This document shows, piece by piece, positions 53,607-61,745 of a stretch of 64,000 nt of DNA. The stretch covers positions 132,770 to 196,769 of the forward strand of contig JBFWWU010000008.1 of NCBI GenBank assembly GCA_050246015.1, read 5' to 3'. This DNA is from JTS-AC122 sp050246015. GTDB taxonomy: Bacteria > Planctomycetota > Phycisphaerae > Phycisphaerales > UBA1924. Positions within the stretch are counted from its first letter, which is position 1; each line of letters begins with the position of its first letter. The position numbers and the translations under genes are program-made. Below the pieces are notes generated by a model. It had not been told where the DNA came from, did not search any database, and saw only the letters and a program-made list of their open reading frames with translations.

Positions 53607-54434
53607 GTGTCCACGCCCACGCTCTCGCTCCCGCCGCTCGCCCTGGCCCTGGCCGGCTTGCCCCGTGAACCCCGCGCCGAACCGCTCCGAGACCACCTCG
53701 ACCTCGCCGCCTCCATCGGCTACCGCTTCGTCACGCTCGACGCTTCCCTCCCCGGCACCCGCCCGCGCGAACTCGATCGCTCCGCCCGCCGCGACCTCGC
53801 CGCGCTGCTGCGCCGCCGCGAACTCTCCTGCGCCGGCATCGACCTGTGGATCCCCCCCGACCACTTCACCGCCCCCGCCCAGCAGGACCGCGCCCTCGCC
53901 GCCGTCCTCGCCGCCATCGATTTCGCCGCCGACCTGGCTCGCCTCAGCGACAGCGCCGTCGTGAGCACCGCCCCCTCGTCCGCGACCGGCTGCCTCAGTC
54001 TCTCCCTCCCACCCGACGCCCCGCCCGACCTCCTCGCTCAAGCCGACACCCGCGCCCAGACCTGCGGCGTCCGCATCGCCAATCACGCCACCCCCCTGGC
54101 TGATCCACGCCCAGACCACCCCTCCATCGGCGCCGGTATCGATCCCGCCGCCCTCCTGCTCGCCAGTTCCGACCCCGCGGCGGTCGCGCTCTCCTTCGCC
54201 ACCTCCCGATCTCATTCCCCCCTAGCACTCGCACGCCTCTCCGACGCCTCCACCGTCTCGCGCGTCCACGTCGGCTCGCGCGACGGCCGCCTCGATCTGC
54301 TCGCCTACGCCTTGGCGCTCGTCACGATCGAATACCCCTTCCCAGTCCCCGTCGAACTCCGAGGCCTGACCCATCCCCCCGCCGCCGCTCGCGACGCATT
54401 CTCGGCCTGGCACGGCGCGCTCCCGGCCCTGTAG
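53607..54434 (+). CDS. TIM-barrel protein of the sugar phosphate isomerase/epimerase type
   Basis: About 275 residues with the pattern of the xylose isomerase-like/AP endonuclease 2 superfamily: DHLDLAASIGYRFVTLDASLP near the start, RRELSCAGIDLWIPPDHF, then LAAVLAAIDFAADLARLSDSAVVSTA, AQTCGVRIANHATPL, and SRVHVGSRDGRLDLLAYALALVTIEYPFPVPVELRG. The usual His/Glu metal residues are not all evident, so it may be an inactive or diverged member. GTG 53607 is used; the open frame continues upstream into the helicase gene but is antisense there. The start lies 5 bases from the divergent helicase start. Codon use is very C-rich. Confidence 0.6.
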   Translation: MSTPTLSLPPLALALAGLPREPRAEPLRDHLDLAASIGYRFVTLDASLPGTRPRELDRSARRDLAALLRRRELSCAGIDLWIPPDHFTAPAQQDRALAAVLAAIDFAADLARLSDSAVVSTAPSSATGCLSLSLPPDAPPDLLAQADTRAQTCGVRIANHATPLADPRPDHPSIGAGIDPAALLLASSDPAAVALSFATSRSHSPLALARLSDASTVSRVHVGSRDGRLDLLAYALALVTIEYPFPVPVELRGLTHPPAAARDAFSAWHGALPAL

Positions 54435-54462
54435 CACCGCCCCCGCGCTCTTCGCCGATCGC

Positions 54463-55863
54463 TTATTTCACCACGCCGCGGGCCCGACTCGGTATCAACC
54501 GCTTCGCCAGTCGCAGGCACGCGCGAATCGTCCCCCCGATCGGCCGCGGCATCCGGTCCACCACCCGGTGCGCCGCGCGAGACAGCCGCACCACCGGCTT
54601 GCGCTCATACATCGCGATCGTCCGCTTCGCCTCGGCCAGTTCCGCCGCGTATGCGTTCAGCATCGTCGCCGCTCGCCCCTGTTCGCCCGTGAGTTGCTCC
54701 AGCAGCGTGTGCCGCTGCCGGCGCTCCGCCTCCAGCGCCGCCGCGTCCGCCTGCCGCGCCGCCTGCAACACCCCGATCTCGTTCCGCGCCGCGTCCCGCT
54801 CGATCGCCAGCGACTGCGCCCAGTTCCGCGTGTCGCGCACCACGATCGCTTCCCCCGTCTCGTCGAGCCAGTTCGCGTCGCTCTGCCGCAGCAGCCGGTT
54901 GCTCAGCACCATCAGTTCCGGCCCGTGCCGCAGATACAGCCGCAGGTGGTTCGTCACCAGTTGCCCGTACAGCCGCTCGTGCCGCTTCCCCGCTTCGACG
55001 ATCATCGTCGTCTCGCTGTGCCTTCGCCAGATGAACAGCGGCTCGCGCACCCGCACCCCGCGCCACCCGCGCTCCACGAACTTCAGCCACAGATCCCAGT
55101 CCTCGTACCCCTCATTCATCGTCTCGTCGAACCCCCCCACCGCCTCGAAACACTCCCGCCGGATCAGCGTCGTCACCGGATGCAGGTTCGTCACGAGCAT
55201 CAGTTTCGCGTCCCACTCCGGCACCGCCCAGGTCATCTGGTGCAGTTCCACCAGCCGCTCCTGGCAATACGCGTGCGACGCCCGCCCGGGCACCTGCACG
55301 TCATCAAACGACCACTCGTCCACCAGTTCCACGGGCTCTCCCTCCCCCGCCGCCTCAGCCACCACCGCCGTCGCCCCGCCCCCATGCCCGTTCTCCGACG
55401 CCGCCCTCGCGCTCTGCGCTCGCGCCGCCGCCATCAACTCCGCCGCGTTCCGCGCCACCGGCAGCAGGCACTTCCCCCGCACCGTCTCTTCCGACTCCTG
55501 CGACGCCCTCACCATCGCCGCGTGAAGTTTCGACACGAACGTCGGCTCGATCCAGTCGTCCGCGTCCAGGAATGTCAGGTACTCCCCCGCCCATTCACCC
55601 CCGCGACGCTTCGCCTCCAGCGCCCCGGCGTTCCGCGCCGCCGACAGCCCGCGGTTCTTCTGGTGCACCACCACCACCCGCCCCGGCGCCAGTTCAACGC
55701 ACCGGTCGCACGCCCCCGGCGTGCTCCCGTCGTTCGACCCATCGTTCACGATCACCACCCGCACCTCCGCGCTCTCCTGCGATACGCACGACCGTACCGC
55801 GTCCGCCACGTACCGGCCGTGGTTGTAGCATGGAATCACCACCGTCACACGTGGGACCGACAT
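54463..55863 (-). CDS. Family 2 glycosyltransferase
   Basis: GT-A fold transferase that adds sugar to a polysaccharide, glycan or lipid. The catalytic half spans residues 1-300: RVTVVIPCYNHGRYVADAVRS, VRVVIVNDGSNDGST, NRGLSAARNAGALEA, and the DxD-like metal motif YLTFLDADDWIEP. TLIRRECFEAVGGFDETMNEGYEDWDLWLKFVERGW is the acceptor-side ED motif. The C-terminal 120 residues are a helical, Arg/Ala-rich region with a coiled coil (ALEAERRQRHTLLEQLTGEQGR). No membrane helix is evident, so it is likely peripheral. The ATG 55863 was preferred to the upstream one because the fold begins directly after it. It faces no clear surface-polysaccharide cluster. Confidence 0.88.
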   Translation of the reverse strand: MSVPRVTVVIPCYNHGRYVADAVRSCVSQESAEVRVVIVNDGSNDGSTPGACDRCVELAPGRVVVVHQKNRGLSAARNAGALEAKRRGGEWAGEYLTFLDADDWIEPTFVSKLHAAMVRASQESEETVRGKCLLPVARNAAELMAAARAQSARAASENGHGGGATAVVAEAAGEGEPVELVDEWSFDDVQVPGRASHAYCQERLVELHQMTWAVPEWDAKLMLVTNLHPVTTLIRRECFEAVGGFDETMNEGYEDWDLWLKFVERGWRGVRVREPLFIWRRHSETTMIVEAGKRHERLYGQLVTNHLRLYLRHGPELMVLSNRLLRQSDANWLDETGEAIVVRDTRNWAQSLAIERDAARNEIGVLQAARQADAAALEAERRQRHTLLEQLTGEQGRAATMLNAYAAELAEAKRTIAMYERKPVVRLSRAAHRVVDRMPRPIGGTIRACLRLAKRLIPSRARGVVK

Positions 55864-56021
55864 CCTGGTCCTTCGAGCCTCCCATTGAGTGCGCATTCGT
55901 CCCGCCGAACTGTGGGCAATCTCTCACGGCCGTCACGAGTGCGGGCGCTCGTCCCCTCAGCATATGCCCCGCCCCTCGCACCGTTTCACGGAATCGAACA
56001 ATTGACCGCAAGTCCTCCCAT

Positions 56022-57206
56022 TCACCTATCCCGCGGCTCAATGTCCACCACCACCGGATAGTGATCCGATGCGTACCCCGCCGGCGGCGGCGTCACGCGC
56101 CAATCCGACCCCGCCGCCCGCGCCGGCATCCCCAGCACAAACCGGCTCTCCACCTTGAACTCCCTCAGCGCCGCCGCATTGAACAAAATGTGATCGATGA
56201 TCCGACCCGACTCGTGCGTGATCCGCCGCACGTCCGGGCCGCGCCGCTTTCCCCGCCCCGCCCCCTCCGGCTCCTTCCCCTCCTCCTTCACCCCTTCGTC
56301 CTGAACCGTCTTGTCCTCCGACGGGTCCCGCGGATAGAACGCGTCCGTAAACCCGCTCCCGATGAATGTCCTCATCGGCGGCTGCCCCATCGTCGCATTG
56401 AAATCTCCCACGATCACGATGTTCCGATCGGGGTCCGATTTCATCAGTTCCGCCGCCAGTTCCACCGTCTTGGCCGCCTCCTTCTCGCGCCAGTATGTCC
56501 CAGGACCCCCGCTCTTCTGGTGCACCACGAACACTGTCAACTCATACGGCTTCCCCGACTCGGCACCTTTTCCGCGCTCCGCTTCCTTCGGCTCACCCCC
56601 CGCCGGCGGCACCTCCACCGTCACACACAGCGGCGACCGATGAAACGTGATCGGCTTCCCCGCGTTCTCGTTCACCTGGTTCCCCCACTTCTCCGGATGC
56701 ACGCCCCCCAAGGGCAACCGCACCCACACCTTCGCATCCCTGAGCGGAAATCGGCTCAGCACCGCCTGCTCGATCCCTCGCTCATCCCCCGCATCTATCG
56801 ACACCACATACCGATACCCCGCATCCTTCAGGTACATGTCACGGAACGCGATCACCGCGTCGTACGACTCCACCTCTTCCAGCGCCACCACATCCGCATC
56901 GATCCGCTTGATCGCCTCCGCCGCCGCCTTCGCATGTTCCGCCGGCTTCGTCTGCCCCGCATCCTCGTGCTTCCCACTCAGCGCGGGATCATCCTTGTCG
57001 TCGAACAGGTTCTCAACGTTGTACGTCGCCAGCCTCAACGTCCCCGGCGTCCGCGCCTTGGGCTCCTGAAGCCCGAACCGCACGCTCGACGCGGGCGCCG
57101 TCTCCGGCTGCACCGACTTCCGCGCTCCCGGCTGCACTCCCACGCCCCACATCGACAGCGCCACCCCGCACACCACTAGCGCCGTTACCACTCGCTTGCT
57201 CTTCAT
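56022..57206 (-). CDS. Exported endonuclease/exonuclease/phosphatase-fold protein
   Basis: EEP-superfamily phosphodiesterase. Signal-like N-terminus (MKSKRVVTALVVCGVALSMWGVG). The fold starts LRLATYNVENLFDD, with the metal Glu in ADVVALEEVE; VVSIDAGDERGIEQAVLSRFPL, IVIVGDFNATMGQPP (GDFN catalytic region) and YASDHYPVVVDIE (SDH, general base) complete the active site. A charged low-complexity insert (KEAERGKGAESGKP and EDKTVQDEGVKEEGK) lies in the middle. The ATG at 57206 follows GGGAG. Members cleave DNA, phosphoinositides or lipids; the secreted location suggests extracellular DNA or lipid use. The 1.2-kb divergent small gene begins after 57302. Confidence 0.85.
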   Translation of the reverse strand: MKSKRVVTALVVCGVALSMWGVGVQPGARKSVQPETAPASSVRFGLQEPKARTPGTLRLATYNVENLFDDKDDPALSGKHEDAGQTKPAEHAKAAAEAIKRIDADVVALEEVESYDAVIAFRDMYLKDAGYRYVVSIDAGDERGIEQAVLSRFPLRDAKVWVRLPLGGVHPEKWGNQVNENAGKPITFHRSPLCVTVEVPPAGGEPKEAERGKGAESGKPYELTVFVVHQKSGGPGTYWREKEAAKTVELAAELMKSDPDRNIVIVGDFNATMGQPPMRTFIGSGFTDAFYPRDPSEDKTVQDEGVKEEGKEPEGAGRGKRRGPDVRRITHESGRIIDHILFNAAALREFKVESRFVLGMPARAAGSDWRVTPPPAGYASDHYPVVVDIEPRDR

Positions 57207-57418
57207 CACTCGCTCCCATCTACGCCCGCTCACCTTGCTGCATCCCCTGAATAGGCGTCAACCTGTCCCACGAATCGTACCGCCTCGCACACCCATGCAG
57301 GTTGCACGTTCTCACACTTTCGCGCATACTGGTCTCGCAGCGTGCTCCACAGTCGGCGGCGATCGACGCTCGTGCTTCATCGCTGCTTTGTCTGACTCAC
57401 CCCTCAGGAGATTTCCGC

Positions 57419-57886
57419 ATGGCCCCCGTTCCGTCGAATCAGTTCCACATTTCCCTCGGCGACATCAAACTCTCCTCAACCCAAAAGAAATCACTCAACA
57501 AGGCGCTCAGTTCCGCCACCCTCGCTGAACTCGCCAGACTCGATCTCGCCGACGGCGTCTACCACCGCATCCCGCCCGAATGGCTCGGCATCTTCATCGA
57601 TCGCTTCCGTCGCGGCGGCGGCCTCCCCACCCCGGGCACCGCCCCCGCTCTCCCCGCCGAAACCCACGGCACCACCTTCACCGTCTCCCTCGGAGACATC
57701 AAACTCTCCCCCGCTCAGCAGCGCAGCATGGGCAACGCCATCAACTCCGCCACCCTCGCCGAACTCGGCCGCCTCGGCATCAAGGATTCCTTCGCCGTCC
57801 GCATCCCCAGAAAAGAATGGTTCGGCATCTGGCTCGACCGCGTCCGCATCAACCAGGGCCGCATCACCGGCGGCTCTCCTCGCTAA
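57419..57886 (+). CDS. Small protein with a tandem duplicated 55-residue domain
   Basis: Not recognised. 155 residues, built from two copies of one domain. Copy 1 (about 8-62) begins FHISLGDIKLSSTQKKSLNKAL and copy 2 (about 83-137) begins FTVSLGDIKLSPAQQRSMGNAI; both continue with SSATLAELARLDL or NSATLAELGRLGI and end in IPPEWLGIFIDRFR or IPRKEWFGIWLDRVR. A Pro/Thr linker joins them. Copy identity is high enough to mean a recent or well-kept duplication. GGAG lies 8 bases before ATG 57419. No signal peptide or membrane helix is seen. The next gene on the same strand is a small Cys-rich orphan, so the two may form a pair. Confidence 0.7.
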   Translation: MAPVPSNQFHISLGDIKLSSTQKKSLNKALSSATLAELARLDLADGVYHRIPPEWLGIFIDRFRRGGGLPTPGTAPALPAETHGTTFTVSLGDIKLSPAQQRSMGNAINSATLAELGRLGIKDSFAVRIPRKEWFGIWLDRVRINQGRITGGSPR

Positions 57887-58033
57887 CCCGTTCACGCCGA
57901 CCTCGCCTCACGCCGAGTGCCCTGCGCCTAGTCGGCACCAGGCGCGAGGCAAACAGACCGTCCAACCGACGCTCGTTGCTGCTTCTCGATAGAGCCCGCG
58001 CCACCGCGCCGGCTCTGTCTTCCGGATCCCCGC

Positions 58034-58546
58034 ATGAGCGACCTCACTCGCTGCCCATCCTCCGATTGCCACCCCGGCGCGGTCCTCTTCGGCATCGTCC
58101 TGCCCGGCGGCCGGATCGCCTTCGCCGCCGACCGCATCGTCGTTGATGATCAGTTCGTCACGATCGCTCGCCAGCAGCCCCGACCGCCCGAGCAGCGCTT
58201 CCGTTTCAGCACCACCTGTGCCCGCGGCGCCTGCATGCAGTGGGACGCCAACCTCCCAGGCACCAACAACCAGGGCGGATGCTCCCTCATCGACCGCCTC
58301 ATGTCCGCTTTCTCCCAGGGGCAGGATCCGCCAGCGACCGCCGCCGCCACGACGGACGCGGCGCCGACACCCGGCCCCGCTCACTCCGAACTTCCGGATT
58401 GCTCCATCCGCGATGAATGCCGCTGGTTCCGACAGCGCGGCGACTCCGCCTGCCGCATCTGCCCCTACGTCGTCACCGACATGACCGCTTCAGACGACGA
58501 CCTCCCGCCTCGCGTCCGCCACGCCCGCCTCGCCGCGCACGATTGA
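58034..58546 (+). CDS. Small Cys-rich protein of unknown function
   Basis: Not recognised. 170 residues. Two cysteine clusters are seen: CARGACMQWDAN with a nearby GGCSLID, and DCSIRDECRWFRQRGDSACRICPYVVTD near the C-terminus. The four Cys of the second cluster (C-x5-C-x9-C-x2-C) suit zinc or Fe-S binding. A Pro/Ala/Thr-rich linker joins the clusters. The first 45 residues contain a beta strand pair (AVLFGIVLPGGRIAFAADRIVV). No signal peptide. It is preceded by the duplicated-domain gene (gap 147 bases) on the same strand. A 10-base match (CGACGCTCGT) lies upstream of both genes. Confidence 0.6.
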   Translation: MSDLTRCPSSDCHPGAVLFGIVLPGGRIAFAADRIVVDDQFVTIARQQPRPPEQRFRFSTTCARGACMQWDANLPGTNNQGGCSLIDRLMSAFSQGQDPPATAAATTDAAPTPGPAHSELPDCSIRDECRWFRQRGDSACRICPYVVTDMTASDDDLPPRVRHARLAAHD

Positions 58547-58565
58547 TCGCCTCCCCTGAATCCCC

Positions 58566-60389
58566 TCAGGCGTTCCCGTCGCGCTCCATCTTCCACATGC
58601 GCCGGATCGCCACCAGCAGCCGCTCCAGCGTCGGCTGATCCACACCGCGCTTCGCCAGTACGTGCCGCGCCAGTTCCACCCCCGCCTCGCCCTCCTCGTA
58701 CACGATCCGGTTCGCCCCCGCCTGCACCAGCGATTCCCGCTCCGACAGATACCTCGCGCGCACCGTGACCTCGATCTTCGGGTTCAGTTCCTTGGCCAGT
58801 CTCACCATCGCCCCGCGATCCTCCGAATGCGGCAGCGTCACGATCAAGTGCGATGCCGCTCGCACCCCTGCCTGCTCGAGCACTTCCCCCCGACCGGCGT
58901 CGCCGTAGATCGCTTCGTGCCGCTCCTTGCTCAGCCGCTGCACCGTGTCGATGTTCATCTCGATCACCGTCGTCGCCACGCCCCCGTCGCGAAGCATCGC
59001 ATCCACAACGCGCCCCACAGGACCGTACCCGACGATGATCGCCCGCGGCGTGAACGTGCCCTCGATCGAACCCGCGGTCGCCCGGTTGACCTCCGCCGCG
59101 CGACGCTCGACGCCGGCATTCAGACGCCGCCACAGCCAGGGCCACCGCTGCGCACCGCGCTCGATGCGGTCCATCGAACGAAACAGCAGCGGATTGATCG
59201 TGATCGAGATCATCGCGGTCGCGACCAGCACGTTGGTCCCTTCCTCCGGCATCAGCCCGTGCTCGCGGGCAACCTGCGCCAAGATGAACGAGAACTCCCC
59301 GATCTGCGCCAGCCCGATCGCCACCGTCAATGCCGTCCGCGCCGGATACCGCAGCAGCACCACGATCGCCAGCGCCGCCGCCGGTTTCACGATCAGCACG
59401 ATCGCCAGACCCGCCGCCACCAGGTGCGGCTTATCCACCAGGAACCCCGGGTCAAACAGCATCCCCATCGCCACAAAGAACATCACCGCGAACGCGTCCC
59501 GCAGCGGGAGTGCATCCGCCGCCGCCTGATGGCTCGCCGGTGACTGCCCCACCACCATCCCTGCCAGGAACGCCCCAAGCGCCACCGACGCCCCGAACAC
59601 CACCGCCGACCCCACCGCGATCGCGATCGACAGCACCAGCACCGTCAGGGTGAACAGTTCCGCCGATCGCAGCCTCGCCACCCTCGTCAGGATCCACGGC
59701 ACCACGCGCGACCCCGCCAGCAGCACGATCGCCCCCAGCGCGATCAGTTTCACCACCGCCAGCCCCACCTCCGCCAGGCCCGTTCCGCCGCTCCCCGCGC
59801 CCGACGCCGCCTCCACGCTGTGCTTCATCGCCCCGCCGCCCATCATCGGCACCAGCACCAGCGCCAGAACCGTGAAGATGTCTTCGACGATCAGCCACCC
59901 GACCGCCACGTGACCGTGCGACGTGCTCAGCATCCCCCGGTCCATCAGCACGCGCAGAAGCACCACGGTGCTCGCCACCGCCATCGCCATCCCCAGCACC
60001 ACCGTCGAGCGCACCTCCCACCCCAGCAGCACGAACAGCGCCACCGTCGCCGCCGTCGCCATCGCGCTCTGCACGATCGCCCCCGGCACCGCCACCTTCC
60101 GCACCGCCAGCAGGTCGCTCCACTTGAAATGCAGCCCCACCGCGAACATCAGCAGGATCACGCCGATCTCCGCCAGTTGCAGCGCCAGGTGCTCGTCCCC
60201 CACGAACCCCGGCGTGTGCTTCCCGATCACCACGCCCGCCAGCAGGTACCCCACGATCGGCGACAGCCCCAACCGGTGCGTCAAGAGCCCCAGCACCCAC
60301 GCCGCCGCGAACCCCGCCGCGATCGTCGTCAGCAGCGGCAGGTTCTCCACCGACGCCGCCACCACCACACACGATGACGGATCATTCAT
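58566..60389 (-). CDS. KefB/CPA2-type cation:proton antiporter with RCK domain
   Basis: Monovalent cation/proton antiporter of the Kef family. About 13 membrane helices occupy residues 10-390, including LSPIVGYLLAGVVIGKHTPGF and the ion-binding helix GVILLMFAVGLHF, plus GWLIVEDIFTVLALVLVPM with the conserved Glu-Asp. The C-terminus is an RCK/TrkA-N NAD-binding domain: IIVGYGPVGRVVDAMLRDG, TTVIEMNIDTVQRL, IYGDAGRGEVLEQAG. A TrkA-C-like part is short or absent. The ATG at 60389 starts just before the first helix; the frame runs further upstream to 60494 but that part is not conserved. TAGACT ends 5 bases before the start. Confidence 0.93.
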   Translation of the reverse strand: MNDPSSCVVVAASVENLPLLTTIAAGFAAAWVLGLLTHRLGLSPIVGYLLAGVVIGKHTPGFVGDEHLALQLAEIGVILLMFAVGLHFKWSDLLAVRKVAVPGAIVQSAMATAATVALFVLLGWEVRSTVVLGMAMAVASTVVLLRVLMDRGMLSTSHGHVAVGWLIVEDIFTVLALVLVPMMGGGAMKHSVEAASGAGSGGTGLAEVGLAVVKLIALGAIVLLAGSRVVPWILTRVARLRSAELFTLTVLVLSIAIAVGSAVVFGASVALGAFLAGMVVGQSPASHQAAADALPLRDAFAVMFFVAMGMLFDPGFLVDKPHLVAAGLAIVLIVKPAAALAIVVLLRYPARTALTVAIGLAQIGEFSFILAQVAREHGLMPEEGTNVLVATAMISITINPLLFRSMDRIERGAQRWPWLWRRLNAGVERRAAEVNRATAGSIEGTFTPRAIIVGYGPVGRVVDAMLRDGGVATTVIEMNIDTVQRLSKERHEAIYGDAGRGEVLEQAGVRAASHLIVTLPHSEDRGAMVRLAKELNPKIEVTVRARYLSERESLVQAGANRIVYEEGEAGVELARHVLAKRGVDQPTLERLLVAIRRMWKMERDGNA

Positions 60390-60394
60390 CGTCA

Positions 60395-60400
60395 AGTCTA
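60395..60400 (-). promoter_or_regulatory. Putative -10 hexamer TAGACT
   Basis: Minus-strand TAGACT ends 5 bases before the antiporter ATG at 60389; the space leaves no room for a Shine-Dalgarno sequence. Confidence 0.3.
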
Positions 60401-60516
60401 TCGACCGGCCCCCGGGAGTCGAACCCACCTCATCATCCCAGTCTTCAACCCCGCGACACGACGCCGCGCCCTCTAATGGCGACGCCGCAGACAACCTTCC
60501 TTCGTGAGCCGACCAC

Positions 60517-61353
60517 CTACTTCGTCCGCGAATCCCGGATCGCCCGCCAATCCTCCGCCGGCTTCCCGTCCGCGTACTCCCACACCGTGACCGTCAACGT
60601 CTTCTTCCCCCACTTCCGCGCCGTCGCATTGTCCGCAAACAACACGTCTAGCCGGTTTCCCTTGATCTTCCCTCCTCGGTCCAGCACAGGCACGATCTTC
60701 CCCTCCGCATACCCGGGCACCGAGATCATCGATCCCAGCGGCAGCACCCGCGAGTCCGCCGCCACCAGCCGCATCCCGTTCGTGTACACCGAGTGGTTCG
60801 ACGACGTGATCCCGTCCGCGAACTCCCCGCACGAAATCTCGTCCGGCGTGTACGCCGTCACCACCATCGTGATCGTCCGACCAGGACGCACCGCCCGGCC
60901 GTTGAACCACTTCGTCTCCGGCGGGTAGTACGGCTCCGCCTCCACGCTTCCCTCACCCCCTGCCGCTCCCTCCCCCTCCCCAGCCGCCAAGGTCACCGCT
61001 TCACCACCCGCACCGTTGAGCGGATCCGCCAGCAGCAGCGTCGGATACTCAGCCTCCGCATCCCCGCCCGCCCGGCTCTCCGCTACGCCCTCGGCGCCCA
61101 CGCTCGGCACCCGCCCGCCCGCGCTCGAATCCAGCGCGACCAGCGCGGGCAGTTCCGACCGCGACCGCGCGTCCTTCGTCAGAATCGCCGACAGCGCCAC
61201 CCCCGCCACCAACCCCGCCGCTCCAACCATCTGAAGCGCCAGCCGCAGCGCCGCCCGCCACCGCATCGGCGCCGCAGCGCTCGTGCCCGTGGGCTGTTCC
61301 CACGCCGACCCGCCGCCCCCACGCCCCTCCCGGATGCTCGGAGTCCGTGTCTT
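60517..61353 (-). CDS. Membrane-anchored 3D-domain (peptidoglycan-type) protein
   Basis: Predicted to act on cell-wall glycan. An N-terminal helix (LRLALQMVGAAGLVAGVALSAIL, about 30-52) anchors it. After a Glu/Gly-rich linker, residues about 160-275 form a 3D domain: VVTAYTPDEISCGEFADGITSS, GMRLVAADSRVLPLGSMISV, VLDRGGKIKGNRLDVLFADNATARKWGKKTLTV. The conserved Asp residues (D in YTPDE, VAAD and DRGG, RLDV) make the name and resemble the MltA lytic transglycosylase catalytic core. GTG 61353 is chosen for GGGAG 7 bases upstream; longer frames exist up to 61428. Function may be lytic transglycosylase or Rpf-like. Confidence 0.85.
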   Translation of the reverse strand, partial: KTRTPSIREGRGGGGSAWEQPTGTSAAAPMRWRAALRLALQMVGAAGLVAGVALSAILTKDARSRSELPALVALDSSAGGRVPSVGAEGVAESRAGGDAEAEYPTLLLADPLNGAGGEAVTLAAGEGEGAAGGEGSVEAEPYYPPETKWFNGRAVRPGRTITMVVTAYTPDEISCGEFADGITSSNHSVYTNGMRLVAADSRVLPLGSMISVPGYAEGKIVPVLDRGGKIKGNRLDVLFADNATARKWGKKTLTVTVWEYADGKPAEDWRAIRDSRTK

Positions 61354-61745
61354 CACGTGTCTGCTCCCACCAATCGCTCGACTTCCCATCTTCACCACCG
61401 AAGACCGCCGGGAAGGCGACCGGAACATCTGATTCTCTGTCGCGGGACGAGGTACACAGCCACCGCTGCGAACGTTGCCGAGCCAGACCCACCACGGTCA
61501 ACCCGACAGTATTTGGACAATCGCACCCGAGGCGATTTGTTTTGAACGCGTCAACTATACACCATCCTGTCAGATACGGCTTGCAAACAAAGACCGATAA
61601 CTGCCTCTCGCGCACGCTTGTGCCGACCGAACCGAGTTTCCTCGTCCGCTTCGCTACACTTCCTGCTTCTGTGAACCGTTTGAAAGTATTTTGTTCGGGT
61701 AATCTCCCCAGCCAACCACACTTTTTTCGTATCTTGTTCGCGTAG
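61354..61745 (+). other. Divergent intergenic region with possible promoters
   Basis: About 390 bases between the divergent 3D-domain and TauE/SafE genes. No credible gene. Bases 61540-61745 are noticeably richer in A and T than the rest of the window. TATCTT (61732-61737) ends 8 bases before the permease ATG, with TTGAAA-type and TTTTTT stretches upstream (61682-61730). Another AT-rich spot, ACTATACACC near 61555, may serve transcripts in either direction. Confidence 0.4.
61732..61737 (+). promoter_or_regulatory. Putative -10 TATCTT before the TauE/SafE permease
   Basis: TATCTT ends 8 bases before the ATG at 61746. It sits in the most AT-rich segment of the window and has no Shine-Dalgarno sequence after it. 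Confidence 0.35.

Noticed and set aside
52287..54434. A 715-residue plus-strand gene.
   Set aside because: The first 440 residues are antisense to the helicase and very Pro/Ser/Arg-rich. Only the part from 53607 resembles a protein fold.
60400..60490. Possible tRNA on the minus strand: GGTTCGACTCCC resembles a T-arm, and TTGAAGA resembles a tRNA-Phe anticodon loop.
   Set aside because: The T stem pairs only partly, the anticodon stem (CGGGG against CTGGG) does not pair, no acceptor stem partner for GGGGGCC lies upstream, and no CCA follows. It may at most be a fragment or chance.
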